Positions 1 to 13,012 of a stretch of DNA of 64,000 bases are shown piece by piece; positions within the stretch are counted from its first letter, which is position 1, and the number at the start of each line of letters is the position of its first letter. The notes below the pieces were generated by a model that saw nothing but the letters and a program-made list of their open reading frames with translations, did no database searches and was not told the DNA's origin. The stretch is from Adineta steineri (taxonomy: Eukaryota > Rotifera > Eurotatoria > Adinetida > Adinetidae). The position numbers and the translations under genes are program-made. The stretch covers positions 1 through 64,000 of the forward strand of contig CAJNOI010000178.1 of NCBI GenBank assembly GCA_905250115.1, read 5' to 3'.

Positions 1-3000
1 AAAAAAAGCATCATTTAGTGCAAATAGTTTAAATCAATCAATATCAACATTAGAAACCGATGAATTTAGTAGTTTTATTCAAGAAGAATATGGAGCTTGT
101 TGGGGAACGCTTAAATTCGAAGATTCGATTAGTGATTATTACAATGAAGTAAGAATTTTTTCTATTAATTTTTTCTTCTTTTATTATTATTATTATTCTA
201 GGCTCGACCATTTCTTTGTATTGATCATACTGCTGATTTGCATGTTCTGCGTCATTTTATGGTTAATGAATGGAAATTACAGGGAACAAATATGGTTATA
301 CCTGTTCTAAGCGGTATTACAAATCATAAACCATTTAAAAATGTTAAAATGACTGAAACATTAAAAAGTGGTATTAAAAATGTATGTGTATTAGATATAT
401 ATATAGAATTCATATAAAAGAAAAACACGAACTGAACTTATTATTTAATTTAGGCTGCAAATGCATCTGAAATATGGTTTATAACAAATGGTATTGATGC
501 TGGTATGCCACAATTAATTGGATCAGCATTTCGAGATGAAACTGTAGGAAATAATTAGACTTGAAAATTTAAAGAAACGAAAAAACTTATTTTTCTAGAC
601 ATTAAGACGAGCTGATGATGCATGGGCTATACAAATGGAACGATCACCAAAAAAACGTAAAGCACTTATTATAATTGGTATTGTATGTGATGATGAAATA
701 AAAGAGGCAATTGAATTTAAATTTGGTAAAGATCGAAGTAAAATGGTATTAAAAAAAAACAACGTACACAAAAAAAACAAATATAAATTTCTATTTTTTT
801 CGTATAGGAAGTTAAAGTCCCATCACGTAAACGTGATCAATTATCATTAAATAGTGATCATACACATTTTATAATTATTCGTGAAGAACCTGTTGGTTCA
901 TATGTATCAAAGAATACAGGAAAAAAATCGACGACAAATGAAACTAATGATAAATCTTTAGAAAAATTAACTGATTCAGCTGGAAGTGCTACAAATAAAT
1001 TTCGTAATCGTTTTGAAGATTTTTTACATCAAGAAGCATCACAACAACAACAACAAGCACCACCAGCAACAACAGGTTAGAAGAAAAACAAGAAGAAAAA
1101 CAATTTTGTTAAATGAATTCTTTTAGATTCTGTATTAGAAACATCAAAAAAAACAAATCCATGGACTGAAGATGGTTTTCCAATGGTATGCACATTAGTT
1201 CGTGGTACACCTGGAACTATTGAACTTTTATATCATAAAATACAACAAGAAGTTCCTGTTGTTATTCTTAAAGGAACTGGATCAGCTGCTGATATAATTG
1301 CATTTGCTTATGAAGAAATGAATGCTAAGTAAAAAAATTTATATTTTAAATTCAATTTCAATAAGTAACTTTTTGTTTTGTTTTAGAAATGATCGAGAAT
1401 ATGAAGATAGTTATTTAAAAGTTGAATTAGCACGACGTTTACTTGATGAATATCCTGCATTAAAAGATAATAATGTACGACGAAATGAAATTCGTGATCA
1501 TATTATAGCAATTGTTAAAAAAGCTGATCAAGGAAAAAGAAAATTTTTAACATTTCTTGATGTTAATAGTACAACAGCATCATTAAATGATTTTCATAAA
1601 TTTATTCTTTCAGCTCTTTTACAATGTATGAATAAAATATTTATCATTATTATTTTTTCTATTGATTTTGTTTCGTTTTAGCTCAAAAAGCTGTAACTGG
1701 TAGTAAAGTTAATGTTCAATTAAAACGAAATCTTCTTTTAACACTTGATTGGAATTTACCGGATTTAGCTTTATCAGAAATTTTTCAACGTGATGATGAT
1801 ATGAAATATACAATTCAAACAGATTTATTTGATAAAGCTTTACTTGGAAAAAAACTTGAACCATTTGTTGATTTATTTCTTGATCGAGAATTTGTTTTAC
1901 ATCGATATTTAAAATCTGATAAATTAGTTGCTTTATTTAATCAAGCAAAAGATCGAGAATTTTTAACAACAACATCACTTGAAGGAATTCTTGGTTTAAC
2001 TGGAGTAAATAAATTGTTTTAGTTTTGTTTATTGAATGATATATATTCATTGAATAGGATGAAGAAGAAATGCCTGAAGATTTTGTTGAACATGGTCTTA
2101 ATATAATTGTTAAACGTTTAACTGGTATTAGCCATTTTTTTAGTAAACATGAAATGGATTGTAATGCTATGGGAATTTATTTTGGTGATAAATCAGATAA
2201 AGGAGTTCAACGACAAAGAATACGTGCAGAAAAAAAGGTCAGTTAGTTTTTTTAATTCTATTCTGAAAATAAAACAATGTCTTATATTTTAAACAGGCTC
2301 TTCGACATTTAATTATTTATTCTGTATTGATGAATCGACATCAGTTAGCAAAAATTCTTTGGAAACGTTCATCTGAACCCATACCATTAGCATTAATTTG
2401 TTGTATGATGTTTAAAAAATTAGCACCATATTGTCATGAATCTTATCAAAGATTATTAATTAATAAACAAGCAAAGTAAATTTATAGAAAAAATAAATCG
2501 ATCGATTATTCTAAATAATTAAATTTTGATTCTAGAGAATTTTCTGATTGTGCTGTTGGTGTTCTTGATAAAGCATTTAATGAAGATAATATGAGAACAT
2601 TTGAAATGCTTGATGAAAAACATCCAGTAAAATCTTATTCTATATCGTAATAAGTGTTTTTTATTGCGTATTTAGGATTGGAATAACATGGCAACAGTTG
2701 AATTAGCTTATAATGCTGAAAATAAAGAATTTATGGCACATGCTGCTTGTCAAAAATGGGTTACACGACAATTTTATGGTGAAATTACTCCAAGAGAACT
2801 TTCATGGGGATTATTTAAATGTCCTGATTATTTCAAAGTAATAAAATTTATATAAAAACGAAACTAAATTATTTATTATTTTATTGAAAAGATTATATGT
2901 AGTGCTATATTTATATTTCCAATGTGGTTTTGGATAAATTTCTCTCCAATTGGTCAAGCACCACCTGCACCCAAAAAAGCCAGTGATTTACAAAATGATA

Positions 3001-6000
3001 AAAACACATCGAAAGAACCAGACGCAGCAATTGAAGGTTTATTATTTATCATTTTAAAATTTTAATATCTATGAAAATAAATTTAGAGGGAAAACAATTA
3101 GCTGAACATGTTGGACAAGTGAGCGTTCGAGAAGGAGTAAGTTTTATTTTCTTAACAATTATTTTTTTTATTCATTTTATTTATTATTTAGAATAGTTTT
3201 TTTCAACGAACAAGACGTACTCTTCAACAGAAGTTTAAACGAAATAAAAGTGCACCACCACCAACGAATTCTGATGAAGAACCAATGAGTCATTTTGAAG
3301 AAATTCAAGTTTTATGGTCGGCACCTATTACAAAATTTTATACAAATTTTGTTGCTTATATTGCATTTCTGTCATTTTTTACATTGGCTGTTATGTGGCC
3401 AACATGTGGAAATTTATTATTAGATTGTATTGTTTGGTTTTGGACAGCATCAATTGCATTTGAAAATACTCGTGTTGCTTATGAAAAATATTGTGTAAGA
3501 ATCTATTGATTTATACGATATTTATCAAAGATTTATTTTGTATTTAGTCACAAAGTAGTTTACCTTTACAACGAGCTGTATTAGAAGTTATTGTACAAAC
3601 GACATTCCTTGCACTTTATCTTATTTTTCGAATTATTGGTTTATGGAATTTCGGAAGTAAATAAGAAAAAGAAAATTAATCGATTTATTTTCAATATTTT
3701 TTCGTTTATTTTTCTTCTAGCTTGTCAAATTTTGACAGCTAAAGCAATATTAGGCATTGGATTGATTTATTATTATTATCGAATATTATTCATTTTCTTT
3801 CCAATTAGTCCTAAACTAGGTCCGATGATGATTCGTCTTCGTTGTATGGTAAATTGATTTTTAAATATTTCTTTTGATTGTATAAAACTAATTAACTATT
3901 ATAGATTATGGATGATTTTTTTACATTTTTACAATTATTCGTTATTTTTATGATCTCATCTGGTGTTGCTATAACTGCAGTACTTTATCCACATTATCCA
4001 TTGGGTTTAGAATTATTTACCAAAGCTTTTGTATTTCGTGGTTTAATGGCATTATTTAGTAGTGAAATGGCTGATTTGAAAAATTCACATCAAGCATGTG
4101 CAATAAATGCATCAAGGCAAACAGAAAGTGAATATGCTTGTCTACGATTATCACATGGTCTTGCATTTAAATGTAAAATAATTTGATTTTTATTGAAAAC
4201 AAAAATAATCATTTTTTTGTTTTATTAAAGATGATAATCCTGCTGCATATAGTCATTATGGAATATCAGCACCCAAATGTAATCAAACATCATGGATAGC
4301 ATGGGTTTTACTTATACAATATTTCTTCTTGGCAAAACGTTTTCTTACATCACTTTTAACAGCTATGTTTGGGTAATTGTCATTAAAATAAATTCGATTA
4401 AATTCAATCATTTTAACAAAATAATTCTATTTAGTTTAACTGGAGCAAGAGTACAAAGTCAATCGGAACAAATTTGGTTGTATAATCGTTATGAAATTGT
4501 CATGGAATATGCTAAACGACCACGTTTACCACCACCTTTTGTTGTTATTTCTTATATTGGTAATGTTTTGTAGGAAATAGGAGCTAAATATTTTTCTCTC
4601 TAATACTAAATTGTTCAGAAATTCTATTGAAAAATCGAGTAAATGCGATATTTCGAGGTTTTTGATACGATCAATCAATGTCATACATAAATATATCAAG
4701 GTTTACAATCATTAATATGAAGGTAGTATGACAAATTTCATAGAAATTCTAATGAGTTATTTTGTTATATGTCTTATCAATACAAAGATTAAGTATCTAA
4801 TCATAATCTTAATTTGTTTTTAGGTATGCTAATTGCAAGTATTAGTCGACGTTGCGTTTTAAGATTAAAAGAATATTCTGATAAGAAAAATAGCGCTGGA
4901 CATCGACCACGTGCTGTATCGACAGCATCAAGTTTTCAAATTTATCGTGACAATGTCAATCCTAATAATAATGTTACTACTCCGCTTGTTTCAAAAATGG
5001 ATACGAATAATCTAGAAGAATTAAATAATAAATCAGTTGAAGTCATTGAAGATCGTTCATTACTTGGACGTTTACTTAGTTGTAAACCATGTCGACAAGT
5101 TACTGACAATCAAAAACATCAACTTGTAAATATATATATAAATTCATTATTCGTTTTTAATTAATTATTCAAATCTATTTTTAATAGGAATTATCTAAAC
5201 GGAATTGGGAAGATAGTGAAGCTAATATCTATTGGAAATATAAAGCAAAAGAATTTTATGCTAAAACACAAGAAGCGGATAAAGTACAAGAAAAACTTGA
5301 TGGTCTTACTAATAAGTAAAAATAAATAATAGAATATTTTTTCTGTATTAATATATTTACTTTAGTGTAACAAGTGTACAAAAAGATATGGATGTACAAC
5401 GAAAATCATTGAGACAAATAAATGATCGTGTTGTTTCATTAGAAAAGATAATGATTGATTCACATATATTACTTGAAAAAATTCGTTCAACTATTCAACA
5501 AGAAGATAAATCTTTACCTGAAAGTCAAAAATTTATTCATATTTTATCAAGAGAATCACCTTATACGTATACAAATGAAGCACGATTTCCAGTTACAGAA
5601 CGATATATTTCATGGAAGGTTATTTAACTTCATAATTTTATTTTGTAAATAAATTTTCAAAGAAAATATTTTCATTTTAGATTCCATTTGATTTATATGA
5701 TCCAACAATAATTGTTTTACCAAAAGACCATCAATGTTTTCGAGATGATGAACGACCATTTGTTGAACCTAATATGTAAATTTAAATTTTATGCATAAAT
5801 ATATAAAAAAAAATGTATTATTTAGATTAAAATTACATTCAGATGATGATGAGGAATCTGATGTAGCTATTGATACATTAGTTACACCAACAACTCCAAC
5901 TGTTCCATCAGGTACATTTGGTGCTATTGAACCTGTAGTATCAATAATACCAAGTGATTTTATTATTCCATTCTTAGCAAATAAATGGAATCAAATTGTT

Positions 6001-6998
6001 GAAATAGAATTACCTGATGGAAAAAAGGTTTTTGAAAAATAATATTTGTTTTTTCAAAATTTTTCTAATTGAAATTTTGTTTTTAGATGATTGTTGATCG
6101 AAAAACTTGGATAACAAATCCTGGAGATAAAATAGGAATAATGTATAATTTAGATACTCAGTTATTATTACCATTAAATCCAATGGGTCGAACAGGTGTA
6201 CGTGGTCGTGGTGCTTTAATGCGATGGGGACCCAATAAATCTATTATGGCTATAATAACACGATGGAAAAAACATCGTGGTCAATTTGCTGTTATTGATG
6301 GACAAAGAATATTAGAAGCTTTAGTATTTAAAGATAAACTTACTAATGATTGGAAATTACCTGGAGTATAATATTTTTGTTTTTTTTTCAAAATTTAAAT
6401 AGTTTTAATTTTGAATTTTTTAGGGAAAAATTTTAGGTATTGAAACTCCTTATGGTGCTGTATGTCGTAGTTTTAATAAACTTGCTCTACAAGATGATGA
6501 TTCCGAACATAGTTTATCGTTACAAGAATCTGATATGATTAATGTATAATATTAAAATTTCTATATTTAATTAATATCATATTTATTTACCTAGCATTTC
6601 GAATCATTTGCTCGTTCGTCTACTAGTTCTGATGAACAAACTGGATTTGAAAAGCATATGGTCTATCAAGGTTTATTAATGACAAAATTTACTATTATTT
6701 CATTTATATATTTTATTTTTAGGATATATTGATGATGTACGCAATACAGACAATTCTTGGGTAGAAGCAGAAATATGGAATTTTCATTATGGTTCAGCAA
6801 TATCATTTCCTAATCTACGTACAGATGTATGTCTGATATTTTAAATGAAAAAGAATAAATTTAAAATTTGCTCTTCTTTTTTGTTTCTTCTAGGGTATGG
6901 CATTATGGAAAGACGTGACGTATAATTCTCGAGGTTTTCTAATGCAAACATCAATATTACGTGAAATAGCTCGAATTCATGATGCTTATTTTGAGTAA
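1..6998 (+). CDS. TRPM2: TRPM2-like cation channel with C-terminal NUDT9-homology domain (5' end outside window)
   Basis: Thirty exons (first 1-148, last 6894-6998) join in frame to about 1,713 residues; the N-terminus lies left of the window. Order: SLOG-type TRPM homology region (exons 1-6, with LFxxxD-like blocks such as IPVLSGITNHKPFK), MHR helices, S1-S6 (exons 15-20; S1 starts near HFEEIQVLWSAPITKFY), TRP-helix region with QIWLYNRYEIVMEYAKRP and LPPPF, a coiled coil (exons 22-23), then a NUDT9-H domain (exons 24-30) with NPMGRTGVRGRGAL and GYIDDVRNTDNSW, both characteristic of TRPM2. In animals such channels are ADP-ribose-gated plasma-membrane cation channels. Here the Nudix box reads GGKILGIETPYGAVCRSFNK, so the REFGEE catalytic core of NUDT9 is gone. 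The pore filter and the S2-S3 calcium-site residues also differ (see findings). No internal stop is needed in any exon, so it looks like an intact gene. Function inferred by family. Confidence 0.93.
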
Positions 6999-8313
6999 AT
7001 TCTAATAAAATCTTAATGTGATATTTCGCAATTAGCATTCATTTATTCCATAAAGAAGAAAAAAATCGTATGCATGAATGTATACTTTATCTTGCTCTTT
7101 ATTGTATTTACGTTATTGTTTTGCTTTTATTTTTATTTCATTTTCTTTTTTCTTTTCTTTTTTTGTATCAGTATGATAATGCTGATTTTCATTTGAGCTT
7201 AACAAACTTAGACATCTATTTTTATTTCTATATATTTGTTAAGATCTATACGAATAGAGATTTAGCTATATAAATTTTTAATAAATTATTAATATATTTC
7301 TTTAGAAAATTCAAATAAGGATATTAAAAAACAATAGATTTCTTTTTTTCGTTTTGACGAAGAAGAACTTATAGCACGTGAATTTAATTAATTGACGATC
7401 GATTTAGAAAAAAACTTGATAAAGCCGTGTTTGAACATCTATTGAAAATAAATACTCTTTTTTTTTGTTATAATTTATTTATCTATACATATATAATTAT
7501 CCAAAGAGTTTAATTCTTATTTTTTGTATTTGAATTTTATTCATTATTGTATTGTACTTTTTCTTAAATACAAGATTAATATGAATTCAAATTGTATCGT
7601 TTTATTAATCATATAAAATTAGACTCAATCCTGTAATAGCTACAGAATTAAATCTATGAATGAATCTCATTTTATATACGAATCTGAATATGATATAAAT
7701 ATAAGTCTTTGAAAAAAAAGTATTGTCTACATTAAGCTATTAAATATGCCAGACCATTAAGGTCATAAACAACTGTATTTGTCATCTCATATAAATTCTT
7801 TTCAAATATCTTTTGTCCCTCCTACTCAAATACAGTGACATCATAACTTTTCTGTTCTCTTTTGATCTTTTATTTTTTGACGATATTCTCATATTGCTCT
7901 TGAATTTGCAGAGAATATCATTTCTTTATAACATTTTTATAAATAAAACTAAATAAATAGAATTCTATGGAAATAACGAGTCCTATAATTTATATACTAA
8001 TGATGACAACAGTAAAAGTGATTTCGATGAACTTGAACTTTCTGATGAAGATTTGGATATATATATATGCAGATGAGTTGAATTCAATGAAAACAAATTC
8101 GACCTTCGAAGGATTAGACTAATAGTACAGATTTTAAAAGTAAAAATTCGAACGTATAATAAACTAAGATTGATAAAAACAGATTTTTCTATAAAATTAA
8201 AACGAGTGATATACGATCATCCAAATCTACTACAGCTTAATCATCTAAAAAAACAATTGATATAAATTCAAATTTGATCGTGTATTCAATAGATTTTCGA
8301 GAATCTATATAAT
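6999..8313. other. Intergenic: TRPM 3' flank to MITE
   Basis: AT-rich stretch of about 1.3 kb with no convincing exon. Around 7978-8075 a short open stretch encodes an acidic segment (NDDNSKSDFDELELSDEDLD) that stops at once. It resembles the acidic N-terminus of some transposases but is too short to assign. Otherwise I see nothing here. Confidence 0.5.
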
Positions 8314-8691
8314 TAGAGGTGTAAGTCGATAGGCAGCGGCGATTGGAAAATTTATAAAAAAAAATTTTTTTCCAAATTGAAACATATCTTTATTTCAATA
8401 TATCAGTCATAATCTGTTCAAGAAAAGTATAGACAACAACTTTTACTTTCTTTCATATTGTATGTACAACACAAGATGCAAAAATCGAATTAAGATAAGC
8501 AAACAATCATTAACAATATTGCCAATTAAATAAAAATCAATATAAAAGAATGAAAATTTAATTTTCACACAGATAGCTGCAGTTCGAAATTTTTATAAAT
8601 TTTCTCGGTTACTGGCGCCGACGGCGGCTGTGTTTGTCAGAAGAAAATCGGCGACGGCGACGGCTGCGTTGACCGACCGGCTTACACCTCT
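8314..8691. mobile_element. hAT-type MITE, 378 bp
   Basis: The ends are a perfect 12-bp inverted repeat, TAGAGGTGTAAG. The element is flanked on both sides by the identical 8-bp direct repeat TATATAAT (8306-8313 and 8692-8699). An 8-bp target duplication plus a TAGAGGTGT-like terminus is the signature of hAT-superfamily DNA transposons. There is no transposase ORF inside, so it is a non-autonomous copy. The subterminal parts are clearly more GC-rich (GGC/CGG-rich) than the surrounding DNA. The perfect target duplication suggests a fairly recent insertion. It ends 70 bp before the start codon of the downstream F-box gene. Confidence 0.85.
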
Positions 8692-8761
8692 ATATATAAT
8701 TCTGATATTCATTCAAGTTTATTGTACTTCGAATTTGCAATAATATTATACATAAAAATTT

Positions 8762-9739
8762 ATGGATAAACAAATAACTAAAATATCTGATCTTTATCGT
8801 GATATATGGTTTGAAATCTTTGCATATTTTTATGTTGATGAACTTTTTCATACATTTTTTAATGTATTAAATGATATTGATTCTATTTTCTTACACGATA
8901 ACCAACTTCGTTCTCATGTTCGTATTGGTTATAGATCATCAACAAATATTCTTTTAAAAATCAATCCAAATCAAGTCATATCGCTTTCAGTTGTCGAACT
9001 GGACAAAAATCAAATTAATATTAATAATATGATTTATCTCAAATCAATTATAATTAGAGGTTCAAATACTGATAAAGAAATTGAAGATTTATTAATACAA
9101 ATGATTTTATTAAGAGAAATAAAGAACCTTTCAATTTCACTTTATTGTAATAATAGAGGTCCAGACTTATTAAATCTTGCATTACGTATACCTGGTTTAA
9201 AAACACTTTATATTGATCATATGGTTGATTGGGTAATAGATAATCATCCTGCACAAATAATACAATCAATTAAAAATCTTCATTTAAATTTGTATTGCTA
9301 TCTTGAGTATATACAAAGAATTTTATTAAACTTACCAAATATTCGAACTCTTCGAGTAAAATTACGTCGTGGTGAAAAATATTTTCCTGACACTCTAAAT
9401 GATTTATTATTTAATTCAATTAAAAAAATTCATTTAACAATATTGGATGTATCATTTGATACAATAATATCATTTATTGAAAAAATGCCAAATATTCAAA
9501 TAATAAAAATCAACGGATATACTGGGGGAGCAAATGATATTACATATTTTCAAAGTGAAAAATGGTTAAAATTATTATACATAAATAACAAAAAGAAAAC
9601 AATTGATGTTAGTTTACGTTTCACACGAAGTTATCCTAGTTTATTAGAGAATAATACTGGTGTGAATATTTATGATGAGTTTAATAAGCTCGGCCTTCAA
9701 CTTACTTCATCTACTATTAAAGGTGTTATTAATTTATGA
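8762..9739 (+). CDS. F-box-like / leucine-rich-repeat protein, intronless
   Basis: A single 325-codon ORF. The N-terminus (ISDLYRDIWFEIFAYFYVDE, residues about 7-26) fits a divergent F-box, the motif that docks on Skp1 in SCF ubiquitin ligases. The rest consists of irregular leucine-rich units (for example LPNIRTLRVKLRRG and MPNIQIIKINGYTGG), as expected for the substrate-binding part. Large families of such proteins are known from bdelloid rotifers. The start is the first ATG, just downstream of a hAT-type MITE. It differs from the second F-box gene in this window (13487-15285) in having no introns. The substrate is unknown, and a role in ubiquitin ligation is inferred only from the fold. 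Confidence 0.75.
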   Translation: MDKQITKISDLYRDIWFEIFAYFYVDELFHTFFNVLNDIDSIFLHDNQLRSHVRIGYRSSTNILLKINPNQVISLSVVELDKNQININNMIYLKSIIIRGSNTDKEIEDLLIQMILLREIKNLSISLYCNNRGPDLLNLALRIPGLKTLYIDHMVDWVIDNHPAQIIQSIKNLHLNLYCYLEYIQRILLNLPNIRTLRVKLRRGEKYFPDTLNDLLFNSIKKIHLTILDVSFDTIISFIEKMPNIQIIKINGYTGGANDITYFQSEKWLKLLYINNKKKTIDVSLRFTRSYPSLLENNTGVNIYDEFNKLGLQLTSSTIKGVINL

Positions 9740-10736
9740 GATACTTTTTTTGTATTATGATTATTTGAACAAATATATATATAATAAATTCAATGGGCAA
9801 CTAGAGCTTTTGATTCTTCTAGGAAGCATTGATCGTAGTAGTAGCTGGTGATATTGTGTATGTTATGCTAGAGAGTATGAATATTTCATTTTCATCTATA
9901 ATTCGGTTATTTAAAAACAAAGCACTGTGTACTTTTCTGTTTTATTTAAATCATAGATGAATAGAATTTCAATAAGAATAGAACTTTACTGGATATAATC
10001 TCTTAACAAAGCGTTTTCGATTGCTAAAATTAAGTCGTATAAATTAATCAATAAACAGCAAAAATTACCTTCATTGTTTATGAATGAAATTATATATTTA
10101 CAATTTCGATTTCAGTTAATATGAAGAAAAGAAATGTGTTTAAAGATAATAACCATAGGATTATAATATATCTAAGATAAGAATATATAAAAATCTCTTT
10201 TAAATCAATCATCATGAATAATAAAAATATATGCTGAGATATAAAACATGCTCGTGTTTCATCCATAAGAGTCTATCGTATTTATATTTTAATGAAAATT
10301 TATTGTTCACGAATATCAGTCGGTATTTTATTTCTTATAATTGTAGAAATGTTAATCTTTAAAAAATAAAATCGTCATTCAGCTGACAAATATAAATCTA
10401 ATCATACGTTTCGCCTACGCATATTTTATGTTTTGTATATATATATATGTATATATCTAAACGCATGAATGATTTGTTGCTCTTACGATTAGGTATGTAG
10501 TTTATTTTTCTTACCGATTTTGTCTTCAACATTATACCACAAATAAAGTAAAAATGAGTCTCGAACAACGATTTTTATTCTATATAAACACGACGTCACT
10601 TTTTTACATAGGTTAAATATCGATATTTTTTCCTATTATTATTCGATATTTACATTTCTTTTTTTTGTACATTAAGAAAAAAAATAATATTATATATATC
10701 AATGATATTTCATTGTATTTCTATAGTTTACCAACA
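9740..10736. other. Intergenic, AT-rich
   Basis: About 1 kb between the F-box gene and the carboxypeptidase gene. It contains an (AT)n run near 10438-10455 and no exon-like stretch that I can support. The carboxypeptidase promoter presumably lies in its right part. Confidence 0.5.
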
Positions 10737-12564
10737 ATGATATCAATATTAAATTTATTTCAAAAATTAATCATTATAACATCTCTTCTTATATTTTGTT
10801 TATGTGAAAATCAAAATAAAATAATTGATTATGACAATCATCATAATACAGATGAAATGCTGGCTGCACTTGATTATGTACATGCGACATGTCCTGATAT
10901 AACATATCTATATGATTTACCATTAAGAACTGATGAGGATCGTCCATTACGTGTTATTGTATTTTCTGATCATCCAAAACATCATGAAATACTTGAACCT
11001 GAATTTAAATATGTAGCAAATATGCATGGAAATGAAGTTGTTGGTCGAGAGTTATTATTAAAATTAGCTGAATATCTTTGTCAAGAATATAACAATGGTA
11101 ATAAAGAAATCAAAAAATTAATTGAAAATACTCGTATTCATCTTCTTCCATCAATGAATCCTGGTAAGTTAATAATAAGAATAGAAAAAAGTAATTTCCT
11201 TCTCTATTATAGATGGTTGGGAACATGCTGTTCAAAATACATGGAATAATACAATCCCTGGGAAATATGGAAATGTTTCAACTATGATGAGAGTTAGATA
11301 ATCGATTTGAAAAATAAAATTACGAAAATGTTTTATTATAGGAATATGGTGCAACAGATTGGCTTGTTGGTCGAAGCAATGCAAATGATGTTGATTTGAA
11401 TCGAAATTTTCCTAATTTAGATGAATTTATTTATGAATATAATCATTTAGCTAATCATAAAAATAATCATCTAGATATTGAAACATTTCAAGCATTGATA
11501 TCTGGAAAAGATTGTCATAATAAACCGGTAAGAAGAAAAAAATCAATAGAATTCATATCAATTATTTGTATTTGGTAGTATCAAGTTGAAACTATAATAG
11601 TAGCTTTTTGGATTATGCGAAATCCATTTGTTTTATCTGCTAATTTACATAATGGTGATCTTGTTGCTAATTATCCTTATGATGATTCAGAATATCATAC
11701 TCAAATGTATTCGAAAACACCAGATGATACATTATTTCGGTATATCGATATTTTTATTCTTTTAATTTCATTTGTTTTAAATACTATAGCCAACTGGCTG
11801 AATCATATTCGTATACACATTTAAGTATGCGATCACAAAAGAAACCTTGTAGTACAGATGTTTTTGAAAATGGAATTACTAATGGTGCAGCATGGTAAAT
11901 AAATTTACGAAAGAAAATATGATTCTATTGAAACTATTTGTATTCGTTAAGGTATCCAGTATGCGGTGGAATGCAAGATTTTAATTATTTAGCAAGTAAT
12001 TGTTATGAATTAACACTTGAACTTGGTTGTAAAAAATTTCCACCTGGAAAAGAATTAACTTCACTTTGGAATCATAATCAAGGATCATTGGTTAATCTTA
12101 TTTGGCAGGTAAATATTAATATATAATAGAAGAAGTTGTTTTTTTTTCGGTTTATTTTATTTTTGTATTTTAGACTCATCTAGGTATTAAAGGATTAATT
12201 CAAAATGAAGATGGAAAAATGATTTTTAATGCGACTATTAAAGTTTATCAAGCAGAGGGAGATAACTGGAAATATATTGATCATGATGTTACATCAAGTA
12301 TGAAGTTGTTTTCTGAGAACTTTTTGTTTTATATTTTGATTCATAGATATTGGAGGTGATTATTATCGTTTACTTGTTGATGGTTCATATGCAGTTGAAG
12401 TTAGTCATCCGGGTTTTAAACCACAAACTCAATATATTGATGTTAATTATAAATCACAACAAACTGATGCTCAACGACTTGATTTCATTCTCGAATCTGT
12501 TTCAAGTAAACGAAGTAATCTTCGAAAAATTCTTAGAAATTTATTCAATAAAGTGAGAAGATAG
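10737..12564 (+). CDS. CPE: Carboxypeptidase E-like (M14 regulatory subfamily) prohormone-processing enzyme
   Basis: Eight exons (10737-11163, 11213-11292, 11342-11527, 11579-11739, 11790-11894, 11952-12108, 12174-12297, 12347-12564) give 485 aa. I chose the ATG at 10737 over an upstream in-frame ATG (10665) because it starts a clean signal peptide ([20 protein letters not shown]). The M14 zinc site is present: HGNE, and the third ligand in [16 protein letters not shown]. Also seen are [16 protein letters not shown], and the catalytic Glu in [13 protein letters not shown]. After the peptidase domain comes a transthyretin-like domain (IDHDVTS, GDYYRLL) typical of CPE/CPN/CPD. The C-terminus is basic and could form an amphipathic helix ([19 protein letters not shown]), like the membrane-binding tail of CPE. 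In this family the enzyme trims C-terminal Lys/Arg from neuropeptide and hormone precursors in secretory granules. Confidence 0.92.
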
Positions 12565-12884
12565 TACCTTTTTTTATCCTTATATTTTTAAAAATCTTTA
12601 TTATTTTTAGTATTAATTATTCAAAGAAGAAACAAAATAAAATAAATTATTCTTCTATTTATTTTTCTGACAATATACACAATTGGACAATATTCATCAA
12701 CATAATAATATTTTATTATTATTAAAATTCATCTTTTTTCTTTTTCGAATTTATTGTTGTATGTAATAATGTCAATAAATGTGTATATTTAACAACCCGA
12801 TTAATCGACTAATACTTGTTTAGTTATCATTGTAAAAAATGAAAATAGTTTTAAAACGTAGCATCGATGAATGTGAAAGAGTGT

Positions 12885-12910
12885 GTCAACTCGTCACGTG
12901 ACGAGTTGAC
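12885..12910. repeat. 26-bp perfect palindrome
   Basis: The half-site GTCAACTCGTCAC is followed directly by its exact reverse complement, centred between 12897 and 12898, with an internal CACGTG. No target duplication or flanking terminal repeat is visible, so I do not call it a transposon. Confidence 0.9.
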
Positions 12911-13012
12911 CTTTTCAGAAAAAAATAGGGCTTTCGTAACACCAAAAATAGCGATACCCAAAAATACAGGGACGTCGTAAAGAAATTTACATGGTGATCG
13001 TACAAGAGAGGA

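Noticed and set aside
7070-7273. 67-codon hydrophobic ORF after TRPM
   Set aside because: It consists of Phe/Leu from T-rich tracts in the 3' flank and shows no features beyond composition.
12885-12910. Palindrome as transposon end
   Set aside because: No second end, terminal repeat partner or target duplication could be found in the surrounding 300 bp.
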